Origin: DATAWZ01 sp036266975
GTDB taxonomy: Bacteria; Actinomycetota; Thermoleophilia; Solirubrobacterales; Solirubrobacteraceae
Direction of reading: 5' to 3'
Assembly: GCA_036266975.1 (NCBI GenBank)
Contig: DATAWZ010000114.1
Location: 1 to 20,315 of the forward strand
Length of the DNA: 20,315 nucleotides
Shown here: positions 14,282 through 20,315 of the stretch, piece after piece
How the letters are laid out: the number at the start of each line of letters is the position of its first letter
How positions within the stretch are numbered: position 1 is the first letter of the stretch
Made by a program: the position numbers and the translations under genes
Notes under the pieces: generated by a model
Told to the model about the DNA's origin: nothing
Database searches by the model: none
What the model saw: the letters and a program-made list of their open reading frames with translations, nothing else

Positions 14282-14661
14282 TAGATGGGATTCTGCGACG
14301 GGCCGCTCGGGCTGCTGGTGTGCAGCGTCGCGGTGTCCTTGGTGTGCCCGGAAACCAGCGTGAAGTGCAGCTTTGAGCCCGACCGAGAGGCCTCGACGGT
14401 CTCGGAGCTTCCGGAGACCTTGAACTTGTAGGTCGAGCCCGACTTCGACGAGTAGGTGATGTTCTCGGTCTTCCCGGACCCGACCTTGACGTGACCGGCG
14501 GTCTTGTCGTGGGACACGCTCGAGTCGATGACGAGCGTCACCGCCTTGCCGTGCTTGTCCTTGCCGCTCCACGAACCGGATACCGACGTCGACGCCAGTG
14601 CGCTCGCGCACAGCGCCAGGCTGCCGGCACCCGCGATGAGGATGGGCCGAACTCGTTTCAT
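14278..14661 (-). CDS. Small secreted protein, Ser/Gly/Lys-rich, unknown function
   Basis: 127 residues starting at ATG 14661, with GAGAGG six bases upstream as a good ribosome binding site. The N-terminus MKRVRPILIAGAGSLALCA to ALAS is a classical Sec signal peptide (basic start, hydrophobic core, A-x-A-like cleavage near residue 23-24). The mature part is beta-strand-like and rich in serine, threonine, glycine and lysine (SVSGSWSGKDKHGKAVTLVI, SGSTYKFKVSGSSETVEAS, KLHFTLVSGHTKDTATLHTS). It looks like one small beta-barrel or sandwich domain, roughly calycin-like in strand pattern. I recognise no family. It is divergent from the IclR operon, with a shared 165-bp intergenic region, and convergent with the nucleotidyltransferase gene. 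Confidence 0.8.
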   Translation of the reverse strand: MKRVRPILIAGAGSLALCASALASTSVSGSWSGKDKHGKAVTLVIDSSVSHDKTAGHVKVGSGKTENITYSSKSGSTYKFKVSGSSETVEASRSGSKLHFTLVSGHTKDTATLHTSSPSGPSQNPIY

Positions 14662-14789
14662 CTCGCACCTCTCGTTGGTTGACTCGTAGACCTTTCCCAG
14701 TCGACCGGGGGCGCACACGCCCGCCGGTTGCCGGATTTGCGTCTCATAGGGACCACAACCCGGCACGCGGCGCGATGTCGCGGCGGCAG

Positions 14790-14825
14790 TATTCTGTATT
14801 CCGATGAGCGTTCTGTGCACAGAAC
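14790..14825 (+). promoter_or_regulatory. Probable promoter and IclR-type operator (perfect 16-bp palindrome)
   Basis: GTTCTGTGCACAGAAC (14810-14825) is a perfect 16-bp palindrome that ends one base before ATG 14827. IclR-family operators of the PcaU/PobR type also have GTTC...GAAC ends. A -10-like TATTCT lies at 14790-14795, and a second TTCTGT half-site at 14792-14797, 19 bp upstream of the same half-site in the palindrome. A dimer bound here would block the start of transcription or of translation, which suggests autoregulation. Confidence 0.55.
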
Positions 14826-14826
14826 C

Positions 14827-15633
14827 ATGAGCGCTAAAGCGGCCGCCGAGCGCCCCTACCGCGTCCCGGCGGTCAACCGCGCGATGGCGGTCCTGCGGGC
14901 GCTCGAGCAGCGCGGGCCGCTCACCCTGGGTGAGCTGATCACGCAGACCGGGCTCAACCGCAGCACCTGCTTCTACCTGCTGCGCACCCTCTGCGAGGAG
15001 GGGGTCATCGAGCGCGACGCCGACGGGCACGCCTTCCGCCTGGGGATCGGGCTGGTCGAGCTCGGCGCGGCGGCCTCCGAGCAGCTCACCTATCTGGGCG
15101 TGGCCAAGCGCTGCCTGGCCGAGCTGCTCGAGGAGATGAACGCGACCTTCGTGTTCTACCGGCGCGTCAGCGAGGAGCACATCGTGCTCGTGGACAAGCT
15201 CGAGCGTCCGAGCCGCGTGCGGATCACCGTGCCGCTCGGCGCCCAGCTGGCGATCCAGGGCGGCTCGTTCGGGCGCTGCTTTCTGGCCCACGACCCGCCC
15301 GAGCTCGTCGACCGGCTGCTCGCGTCGGGATTGCCCGCTCGCACCGCGCGCAGCGTCACCGACCCCGACGCCTTCCGCGCCGAGCTGCCCGAGGTCCGAC
15401 GCCGCGGCTGGGCGGTCGACCACGAGGGCTTCGCGCTGGGCATCAGCACGATCGCCGCGCCGCTGTTCGGCCCCGGCGGCGAGATCCTGCTCGCGCTCGC
15501 CGCGGTGACGATCACCAGCCTGCTCGACGAGGCCACGACGAAGGACTGGGGGGCCCGCCTGCGCGCCGCCTGCGATCGCATCGCCGGCACGCTCGCCCAA
15601 GCGTCCCCGCCGTGGGAGGGGCGACTGACTTGA
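14827..15633 (+). CDS. IclR-family transcriptional regulator
   Basis: 268 residues. Residues 13-75 form the winged helix-turn-helix (VNRAMAVLRALEQRGPLTLG, LITQTGLNRSTCFYLLRTL, then the wing DADGHAFRLG). Residues 90-265 are the IclR effector-binding domain, with the characteristic LVDKLERPSRVRITVPLGAQ, GRCFLAH and the ligand-pocket strand WAVDHEGFALGISTIAAPLF. The ATG at 14827 follows a perfect palindrome directly. GTG 14815 and GTG/ATG starts further upstream are in frame but would put the operator inside the gene. There is no Shine-Dalgarno sequence. The 3' end overlaps the MaoC gene, so the regulator heads the catabolic operon it probably controls. The effector is presumably an acyl-CoA or the free acid it degrades (inference). 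Confidence 0.9.
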   Translation: MSAKAAAERPYRVPAVNRAMAVLRALEQRGPLTLGELITQTGLNRSTCFYLLRTLCEEGVIERDADGHAFRLGIGLVELGAAASEQLTYLGVAKRCLAELLEEMNATFVFYRRVSEEHIVLVDKLERPSRVRITVPLGAQLAIQGGSFGRCFLAHDPPELVDRLLASGLPARTARSVTDPDAFRAELPEVRRRGWAVDHEGFALGISTIAAPLFGPGGEILLALAAVTITSLLDEATTKDWGARLRAACDRIAGTLAQASPPWEGRLT

Positions 15634-16091
15634 CCGCGGCGCTGTGGTTCGAGGACCTGCGGGTCGGGATGCGCGAGGTCTCGCCCTCGCGCACGATCAC
15701 CGAGGCCGACATCGTCGCCTTCGCCGGGCTCTCCGGCGACTATCACCCGCTGCACACCGACGCCGAGTACGCGCGGCGTCGCGGCCACCGGGGTGTGATC
15801 GCGCACGGCCTGCTCGTGACCGCGGTCGCCTCCGGGCTGTTCAGCCGCACCGACCTGTCCCGCGGACTGCAGGACGCGACCGTCGCGCTCGTGGGGATCG
15901 AGACCCGGCTTTCCGCGCCGACGCTCGCCGGCGACTCGCTCACGGTCACCGCCGAGGTCACCGAACTGCACCCCACCCGGGACGGCGAGCGCGGGATCGT
16001 CGCGATCACGCGGACGATCACCAACGAGCGCGAGGAGGTCGTGCAGACGATGGTCTCTACCACCTTGATCCGTCGGGAGCCGGACGCGTGA
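15630..16091 (+). CDS. MaoC-like (R)-specific enoyl-CoA hydratase
   Basis: 153 residues, one hot-dog domain. The hydratase 2 motif is SGDYHPLHTDAEYAR, with catalytic Asp37 and His42, followed by GVIAHGLLVTAVASGLF, the standard central helix of PhaJ/MaoC proteins. It adds water to a trans-2-enoyl-CoA to give an (R)-3-hydroxyacyl-CoA. The start chosen is TTG 15630, which overlaps the IclR stop as TTGA and has GGAGGGG (15615-15621) eight bases upstream. GTG 15612 in the same frame would place that ribosome binding site inside the gene. The stop overlaps the next start (GTGA). With the adjacent acyl-CoA dehydrogenase it would carry out oxidation and hydration of an acyl-CoA. Confidence 0.9.
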   Translation: MTAALWFEDLRVGMREVSPSRTITEADIVAFAGLSGDYHPLHTDAEYARRRGHRGVIAHGLLVTAVASGLFSRTDLSRGLQDATVALVGIETRLSAPTLAGDSLTVTAEVTELHPTRDGERGIVAITRTITNEREEVVQTMVSTTLIRREPDA

Positions 16092-17233
16092 TCGCCCTCA
16101 ACGACGAGGAGCGCGCGCTCCAGCAGAGCGTTCGCGGCCACCTCGAGCGCGAGGTCGCTCCGCTCGTGGCCGAGCACGAGCAGTCGCGCACGTTCCCGGT
16201 GAAGATCCTGCCCGCGCTGCACGAGTTCGGCTACGTGCGCGGCATCCTGCCCGAGGCCGACGGCGGCGACGGCATGAGCCACGCGATGCTCGCCGTGCTC
16301 ATGGAGGAGGCCGGCCGCTGCTGGGGCTCGCTGCGCACGACGCTCAACATCTGCACCGTCGTTCCGCTCGTGCTCTCGAGCGTGGCCACGCCCGAGCAGA
16401 AGCAGCGCTGGCTGACGCCGCTGCTCTCCGGCGAGCGGCGCGGCTGGTTCGCGATGACCGAGGCCGGCGCCGGCTCGGACGCGGCGGCGCTGCGCACGAC
16501 CGCCACCCGCGAGGGGGACGAGTACGTGCTGCACGGCTCCAAGCTCTACATCACCAACGCCACCTACGGCGACCTCGGGGTCGTGCTCGCGAGCACCGAC
16601 CGCTCGGCCGGGGCGCGCGGGATCAGCGCGTTCATGGTCGACGGACGCGAGTCCCACTACGAGGTGGCCGAGATCCCGCACATGCCCGTCCGGGCGACGA
16701 GCAGCTGCGAGGTCGTCTTCGACGGCACGCGCGTGCCGGCCGCCAACCTGCTCGGCGAGCCGGGCCGCGGCCTGTCAGCGGCGATGGCGGCGATCAACAT
16801 CGGCCGCCTGAACATGGCGATGGGCGCGGTCGGTCTCGCCCAGTGCGCGCTGGAGCACTCGATCGAGTTCGCCCGCAGCCGCGAGCAGTTCGGGCGTCCG
16901 ATCGGCGGCTTTCAGCTCGTGCAGGAGATGATCGTGGAGATCGCGACTCTGACCCAGACCTCGCGGCTGCTCGGCGTGCACGCCGCGCGCACGCTCGACG
17001 CCGGGCTGCCGGCGCGCCTTGAGTGCTCGATGGCCAAGCTCCACTGCGGCGAGGCGGGCAGCCGCGCCGCGACGCTCGCGCTGCAGGTCCACGGCGGCGC
17101 GGGACTCATGGAGGAGTCCACGGTCGAGCGGCTCTTCCGCGACGCGCGCGAGGCGACGATCCCCGAGGGCACCTCGCAGATCCAGATCCTCTCGATCGGC
17201 CGCGAGCTGCTCGGACTCTCGGCGATGCGCTGA
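16088..17233 (+). CDS. Acyl-CoA dehydrogenase
   Basis: 381 residues, the usual length. It has an N-terminal helical domain (EERALQQSVRGHLEREVAPL), then the FAD/substrate-binding middle domain with GWFAMTEAGAGSDAAALRTT and YVLHGSKLYITNA, and a C-terminal helical domain with FARSREQFGRPIGGFQLVQE and QVHGGAGLMEES. The catalytic base is probably Glu360 in IPEGTSQIQIL, the position used by short- and medium-chain enzymes. It oxidises an acyl-CoA to the 2-enoyl-CoA with FAD, passing electrons to ETF. GTG 16088 overlaps the MaoC stop. Substrate chain type cannot be read from the motifs. Genes with this layout also include enzymes for branched and dicarboxylic acyl-CoAs. Confidence 0.93.
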   Translation: MIALNDEERALQQSVRGHLEREVAPLVAEHEQSRTFPVKILPALHEFGYVRGILPEADGGDGMSHAMLAVLMEEAGRCWGSLRTTLNICTVVPLVLSSVATPEQKQRWLTPLLSGERRGWFAMTEAGAGSDAAALRTTATREGDEYVLHGSKLYITNATYGDLGVVLASTDRSAGARGISAFMVDGRESHYEVAEIPHMPVRATSSCEVVFDGTRVPAANLLGEPGRGLSAAMAAINIGRLNMAMGAVGLAQCALEHSIEFARSREQFGRPIGGFQLVQEMIVEIATLTQTSRLLGVHAARTLDAGLPARLECSMAKLHCGEAGSRAATLALQVHGGAGLMEESTVERLFRDAREATIPEGTSQIQILSIGRELLGLSAMR

Positions 17234-17265
17234 GGCCGGCAAACCACCACGACCAGGAGCGCCCT

Positions 17266-18069
17266 GTGAGTAGCCCACCATCACCCACCCGCGGCACCGC
17301 GATCGCGGTCTCCACTCCCGACGCGATCTACGTCCGCGACCACGACCTCGTCGAGGACCTGCTCGGCAGGATCGACTTCACGAGCATGATCTTCCTGCAC
17401 CTGCGCGGGCGCCGGCCCGAGCCGGGGGAGCTGGCGGTGGTCAACTCCGTCCTCGTGGCCGTGATGGAGCACGGCCTGACCCCGAGCTCGATCACCGCCC
17501 GGCTGATCTACGGCAGCGCCCCGGAGGCGCTCCAGGGCGCCGTGGCCGCCGGCCTGCTCGGTGCCGGCAGCGTGTTCCTCGGCTCGATGGAGGAGGCCGC
17601 CCGCATCCTGCAGACCGGCGTGCGCAGGATCGCCTCCGGCGACGTCACGGCGCGCGAGTACTGCGCCGAGGCGATCACCAGTCGCGTCGAAGCCGGCATG
17701 ACCGTTCCGGGCTTTGGCCACCATATCCACCGGCCCGACGACCCGCGCTCGCCGCGTCTGCTGCAGATCGCGCGCGAGCAGCAGGTTCCCACCGCCCACG
17801 CCGAGCTGCTCGGTACGCTCAGCGAGGTCATGGACGAGATCAAGGGGCGGCACGTGACCGTGAACGCCACCGGCGCCGTCGCCGCGGTCCTCTCCGACAT
17901 CGGCTTCCCGTGGTCGGACATCCGCGGCTTCGCGCTGATCGCGCGGGCCGCCGGCCTGGTCGGGCATCTCTCCGAGGACCACGAGAGCCCGCTGGGCATG
18001 GACATCTGGAAGCTCGTCGAGGACGGGGTCCCGTACACGGGCACCGCTGGCCGGGGGGACGTGGCCTGA
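17266..18069 (+). CDS. Short citrate synthase-fold protein, citryl-CoA lyase-like
   Basis: 267 residues, much shorter than citrate synthases (about 370-430) and close to stand-alone citryl-CoA lyases. The conserved GFGHHIHRPDDPR (His152) corresponds to the catalytic 'GFGH' histidine of citrate synthase and of the ATP-citrate lyase C-terminal domain. GFALIARAAGLVGHLSEDHE matches the 'R..G..GH..' segment of that lyase group. The other catalytic histidine region of true citrate synthase is GAGSVFLGSMEEA here, without histidine, as in the lyase group. It would therefore be expected to cleave (or form) a citryl-CoA-like 3-hydroxy-acyl-CoA. GTG 17266 has AGGAG at a six-base spacing. It follows the dehydrogenase by 32 bp and overlaps the next start (ATGA-type, 1 bp). 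Confidence 0.8.
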   Translation: MSSPPSPTRGTAIAVSTPDAIYVRDHDLVEDLLGRIDFTSMIFLHLRGRRPEPGELAVVNSVLVAVMEHGLTPSSITARLIYGSAPEALQGAVAAGLLGAGSVFLGSMEEAARILQTGVRRIASGDVTAREYCAEAITSRVEAGMTVPGFGHHIHRPDDPRSPRLLQIAREQQVPTAHAELLGTLSEVMDEIKGRHVTVNATGAVAAVLSDIGFPWSDIRGFALIARAAGLVGHLSEDHESPLGMDIWKLVEDGVPYTGTAGRGDVA

Positions 18070-18854
18070 TGCCGATCACCCTGGACGTGCAGGACGGCAT
18101 CGCGCGGCTCACGCTGGTCAGCGGCGCCACGCGCAATCCGATCAACCCCGACTTCACCGCCGCGCTGCAGGCCCACGGCGCGGCGCTCGCCGCCCGCGAG
18201 GACGTGCGCGTGGTGGTCCTTCGCGCCGAGGGCCCCGCGTTCTGCGTCGGCGGCGATCTGGACTGGATGGCCGCGCTCGACCCCGAGGAGGTCGAGCCCG
18301 AGCTCTACGACCTCGCCGCCGGGCTGCACGTCGGCATCGAGGCGCTGGTCACGCTCGACGCGCCGCTGCTCACCGCGGTCCACGGCGCGGCGGCCGGCGC
18401 CGGGCTCAGCCTCACCTGCGCGTCGGACGTGGTGATCGCCGGCGAGTCGGCGATGTTCACCGTCGCGTACACCGCGGCCGGCCTGTCTCCCGACGGCGGG
18501 TTGACCTGGTATCTGCCGCGCATCGTCGGGCTGCGCAAGGCGACCGAGCTGATCCTCACCAACGCGCGCCTGAGCGCCAGGGACGCCGCGGAGATCGGGA
18601 TCGTGACCCGCGTGGTCCCCGACGCCGACCTCGACGAGGCCACCGAGGCGATGGCCCGCGCGCTGAGCGCCGGGGCGACGGCGGCCTACGGATCGGCTAG
18701 GCGGTTGCTGCGCGAGTCGGGCACGCGCCTGCTCCACGAGCACCTCGCCGACGAGGCGACGACCGTCGCGCGCCACGCCGCCGGAGTCGACGGCCGCGAG
18801 GGCATCTCCGCGTTCGTGAGCAAGCGACGGCCTGCCTTCCAAGGGCGGTCCTGA
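18069..18854 (+). CDS. Enoyl-CoA hydratase/isomerase (crotonase) family protein, PaaG-like
   Basis: 261 residues with the crotonase fold. The oxyanion-hole motifs are AFCVGGDLDWM and VHGAAAGAGLSLT. The active-site segment is MFTVAYTAAGLSPDGGLTWY: the acidic residue is Asp142 in 'SPDGG', and the first catalytic Glu of true enoyl-CoA hydratases (before 'IG.IPGAGG') is replaced. One aspartate in this position is the pattern of PaaG-type isomerases rather than standard hydratases, so an isomerase or other crotonase reaction is more likely. ATG 18069 shares one base with the preceding stop. Last gene of the IclR-headed operon. In the pathway it could shift a double bond before or after the MaoC step. 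Confidence 0.85.
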   Translation: MPITLDVQDGIARLTLVSGATRNPINPDFTAALQAHGAALAAREDVRVVVLRAEGPAFCVGGDLDWMAALDPEEVEPELYDLAAGLHVGIEALVTLDAPLLTAVHGAAAGAGLSLTCASDVVIAGESAMFTVAYTAAGLSPDGGLTWYLPRIVGLRKATELILTNARLSARDAAEIGIVTRVVPDADLDEATEAMARALSAGATAAYGSARRLLRESGTRLLHEHLADEATTVARHAAGVDGREGISAFVSKRRPAFQGRS

Positions 18855-18952
18855 CTACGCTCCGCCGCGGCCGATCAGCTGGTCGGCCATCTCGCTCAGG
18901 TCCTTGCCGCGCGGGCTCGGCCCCGAGCTCGCGCGCGGCTGATGATTCACCT
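18855..18952 (-). pseudogene. Possible C-terminal fragment of a lost minus-strand gene
   Basis: On the minus strand the frame ending in TAG at 18857-18855 reads GPSPRGKDLSEMADQLIGRG before the stop, with a codon composition like real genes here. It is closed upstream by a stop near 18955. It may be the last 30 or so codons of a gene whose remainder has been lost, lying where the hydrolase gene on the other strand has lost its 5' end. The parent protein is not recognised, and chance is possible. Confidence 0.3.
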
Positions 18953-19661
18953 ACAGGACCGCTACCACGTCATCGTCCCGGACTATCCGGGGTTCGGGCA
19001 GAGCCCGCCGTTCACCGGGGCGACCACCTTTGACGCCGTCGCCGACGTCGTCGAGGCGTTCACCGTGGCCAAGGGCCTCGAGCGCTACAACCTGTACATG
19101 TTCGACTTCGGTTCACCGGTCGGGTTCCGGCTGGCGACCCGACACCCCGAGCGTGTGCACGGCCTCGTGCGCCAGAACGGCAACGCCTACGAGGTGGGGC
19201 TCGGCCCGGGGATGCAGGCGCTGAAGCCCTACTGGGCCGACCGGGCCGGCCACGAGCAGGCGATCCGCGGTTTTCTGACCGTCGGTGTCACCCGCTCGCA
19301 GTACGTCGACGGGGTCGCCGATCCCGCGACGGTGAATCCGGACCTGTGGGAGCTCGACCAGCGCGACCTCGACCTGCCCGGCCGCGACCGGGTGATGCTC
19401 GACCTGCTCTACGACTATCAGCGCAACGTGGCCCTCTATCCGTCCTGGCGGGAGTACATGCGCACGCATCGCCCGCCGGCGCTGTTGCCGTGGGCGTGCA
19501 ACGACGGCTTCTTCCCGCCCGAGGGCGCGCAGGCCTATCTGCAGGATCTGCCCGACGCGCAGATTCACCTCCTGGACACCGGCCATTTCGCGACCGCCAC
19601 CCACGCGCGGGAGATCGCCGCGCTGATCGATGGGTTCCTGCGCGAGGCGGCGATGGGGTAA
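18942..19661 (+). CDS. Alpha/beta hydrolase (dehalogenase/epoxide-hydrolase-like), N-terminus missing
   Basis: 239 residues. The frame enters the family abruptly at DRYHVIVPDYPGFGQSPP. The nucleophile elbow is NLYMFDFGSPVGFRLATRHP, with Asp55 rather than Ser as probable nucleophile, as in haloalkane dehalogenases and epoxide hydrolases. Asp188 (ACNDGFF) and His215 (DTGHFAT) complete the triad. Complete members have 45-60 more residues before this point, including the first strand and the oxyanion 'HG' motif. These are absent, and the upstream in-frame sequence (back to about 18870) is unrelated and reads better as a minus-strand fragment. ATG 18942 has no ribosome binding site. The gene is probably inactive, or recently truncated since the remaining frame is intact. 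A terminator follows at 19675. Confidence 0.75.
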   Translation: MIHLQDRYHVIVPDYPGFGQSPPFTGATTFDAVADVVEAFTVAKGLERYNLYMFDFGSPVGFRLATRHPERVHGLVRQNGNAYEVGLGPGMQALKPYWADRAGHEQAIRGFLTVGVTRSQYVDGVADPATVNPDLWELDQRDLDLPGRDRVMLDLLYDYQRNVALYPSWREYMRTHRPPALLPWACNDGFFPPEGAQAYLQDLPDAQIHLLDTGHFATATHAREIAALIDGFLREAAMG

Positions 19662-19674
19662 CCGAGCGGCGCGC

Positions 19675-19701
19675 CTGCCCGGCGACGCGGGTGGTTTTTT
19701 T
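19675..19701 (+). terminator. Rho-independent terminator
   Basis: CTGCCCG (19675-19681) pairs with CGGGTGG (19688-19694; two G-U pairs) around a six-base loop, followed directly by seven T (19695-19701). It sits 14 bp after the hydrolase stop and separates it from the sigma factor gene. It is the only classical hairpin-plus-T-tract terminator that I found in the window. Confidence 0.7.
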
Positions 19702-19748
19702 GGGTGAAGGCCCGAGGCGCGGTCTCTGGCCGGGGAGCCGGCGGGCAC

Positions 19749-19761
19749 TAACATCCCCGCG
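19749..19761 (+). promoter_or_regulatory. Probable leaderless -10 element of the sigma factor gene
   Basis: TAACAT (19749-19754) is followed by seven bases (CCCCGCG) and then GTG 19762. There is no Shine-Dalgarno sequence. Geometry is identical to the element before the PqqD-like gene (8659-8671). No convincing -35 lies 17 bases upstream. Confidence 0.45.
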
Positions 19762-20315
19762 GTGAGCGCACCGCACGAGGAGTCGCGGCGCTGGGTGGAG
19801 CAGCTCCGCGAGGGCCATCCCCGCCGCGAGGAGACGATCGCCCGGCTGCACGAGCTGCTCTCGCGGGTGGCGGTGTACGAGCTCGGCCGCCGCCGGGGCC
19901 AGCTCGGCTCGATCGCCGGGCCCGAGTTCGACGACCTCGCCCAGCAGGCGGCCCACGATGCCCTGGTCATCGTGCTCGCCAAGCTCGAGGAGTTCCAGGG
20001 GCGCAGCCGGTTTACGACCTGGGCCTACAAGTTCGTGATGTTCGAGATCTCCAGCAAGGTGGCGCGCCACGCGTGGCGCCGGCAGCCTCCGAGCCGCGAG
20101 GAGCTCACCTGGGAGCGGCTGCCGGACACGCTTGCGCCACGTCCGGGCGCCCAGCTCGAGCAGCGCGAGCAGCTCGACGCGCTGTCGCAGGCCATCGGGG
20201 GCCTCAGCGACCGTCAGCGCCAGGTGTTCGTGGCGATCGCGCTCAACGACGTGCCGATCGACGTGCTCGCGCTGCAGCTGGAAAGCAGCCGCAACGCGAT
20301 CTACAAGAACCTGTT
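19762..20315 (+). CDS. RNA polymerase sigma-70 family (ECF-type) factor, 3' end outside window
   Basis: 184 residues are visible, starting GTG 19762 (VSAPHEESRRWVEQLREG), and the frame is open at the right edge. Region 2 is at about residues 50-110: EFDDLAQQAAHDALVIVLAK, then FQGRSRFTTWAYKFVMFEIS, the -10-recognition helix. Region 4 begins near residue 140: LDALSQAIGGLSDRQRQVFV to VLALQLESSRNAIYKNL, the helix-turn-helix that reads the -35. There is no region 1.1 or 3, so it is an ECF-like two-domain sigma factor. A partner anti-sigma gene, often the next gene, would lie beyond the window. Regulated genes cannot be named. Confidence 0.88.
   Translation, partial: MSAPHEESRRWVEQLREGHPRREETIARLHELLSRVAVYELGRRRGQLGSIAGPEFDDLAQQAAHDALVIVLAKLEEFQGRSRFTTWAYKFVMFEISSKVARHAWRRQPPSREELTWERLPDTLAPRPGAQLEQREQLDALSQAIGGLSDRQRQVFVAIALNDVPIDVLALQLESSRNAIYKNL

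Noticed and set aside
14662..15600. Minus-strand extension of the small secreted protein to about 440 residues
   Set aside because: It would run antisense through the IclR gene and bury an obvious signal peptide and ribosome binding site at 14661.
1..20315. CRISPR arrays, rRNA genes, complete tRNA genes, insertion sequences with transposase
   Set aside because: None seen: no regularly spaced direct repeats, no rRNA signatures, no complete tRNA cloverleaf and no transposase or integrase motifs on either strand.

Overview
The window is very GC-rich bacterial DNA. It uses many GTG and TTG starts, packs genes with ATGA/GTGA overlaps, and appears to have leaderless promoters. Together with an actinobacterial-style molybdopterin oxidoreductase/methyltransferase neighbourhood and an extracellular protein whose C-terminal domain recalls Solirubrobacterales surface proteins, this points to an actinobacterium, probably class Thermoleophilia (Solirubrobacter/Conexibacter-like). 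The taxonomic call is an inference from gene style, not from a marker gene.

Layout. (1) 1-216: N-terminus of a minus-strand UDP-glycosyltransferase, followed by about 770 bp without a confident gene. (2) 989-6219: an envelope/redox neighbourhood with a SAM methyltransferase, a divergent pair (beta-propeller lipoprotein and GT-C type membrane glycosyltransferase), a cytochrome-b-like/sulfite-oxidase-fold fusion with an internal Tat motif, and a translationally coupled four-helix membrane protein. (3) 6443-8671: a low-density, decay-prone stretch with a 5'-truncated FG-GAP/Ig-like surface protein, a SHOCT-domain protein and a doubtful small membrane ORF. (4) 8672-14120: a tight six-gene operon from an apparent leaderless promoter: PqqD-like protein with an unusual C-terminal tail, HprK-like kinase, three tandem GT2 glycosyltransferases, and an NTP_transf_5 nucleotidyltransferase with two C-terminal beta modules. 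(5) 14117-14281: a 165-bp near-palindrome that exactly fills the space between two convergent stop codons. (6) 14278-14661: a small secreted protein on the minus strand. (7) 14827-18854: a catabolic operon of IclR regulator, MaoC hydratase, acyl-CoA dehydrogenase, short citrate-synthase-fold lyase and PaaG-like crotonase. (8) 18855-19661: a rearrangement scar and an alpha/beta hydrolase lacking its N-terminus, then a terminator. (9) 19762-end: a sigma-70 family factor running off the window.

The most interesting system is region 4. PqqD-like (RRE-fold) proteins, HprK-like kinases and NTP_transf_5 nucleotidyltransferases are the known accessory set of phosphorylated and glycosylated lasso peptides (paeninodin and pseudomycoidin types). 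Here they occur together with three GT2 enzymes and with no visible lasso cyclase, protease or separate precursor gene. The PqqD-like protein itself carries a roughly 50-residue tail ending in a short acidic/aromatic motif that could be a fused substrate or docking peptide. The competing explanation is a cell-surface glycan locus. Region 7 reads as an acyl-CoA degradation pathway of unknown substrate ending in a retro-aldol/Claisen-type C-C cleavage, probably controlled by the IclR protein through a perfect 16-bp palindrome just upstream of its start.
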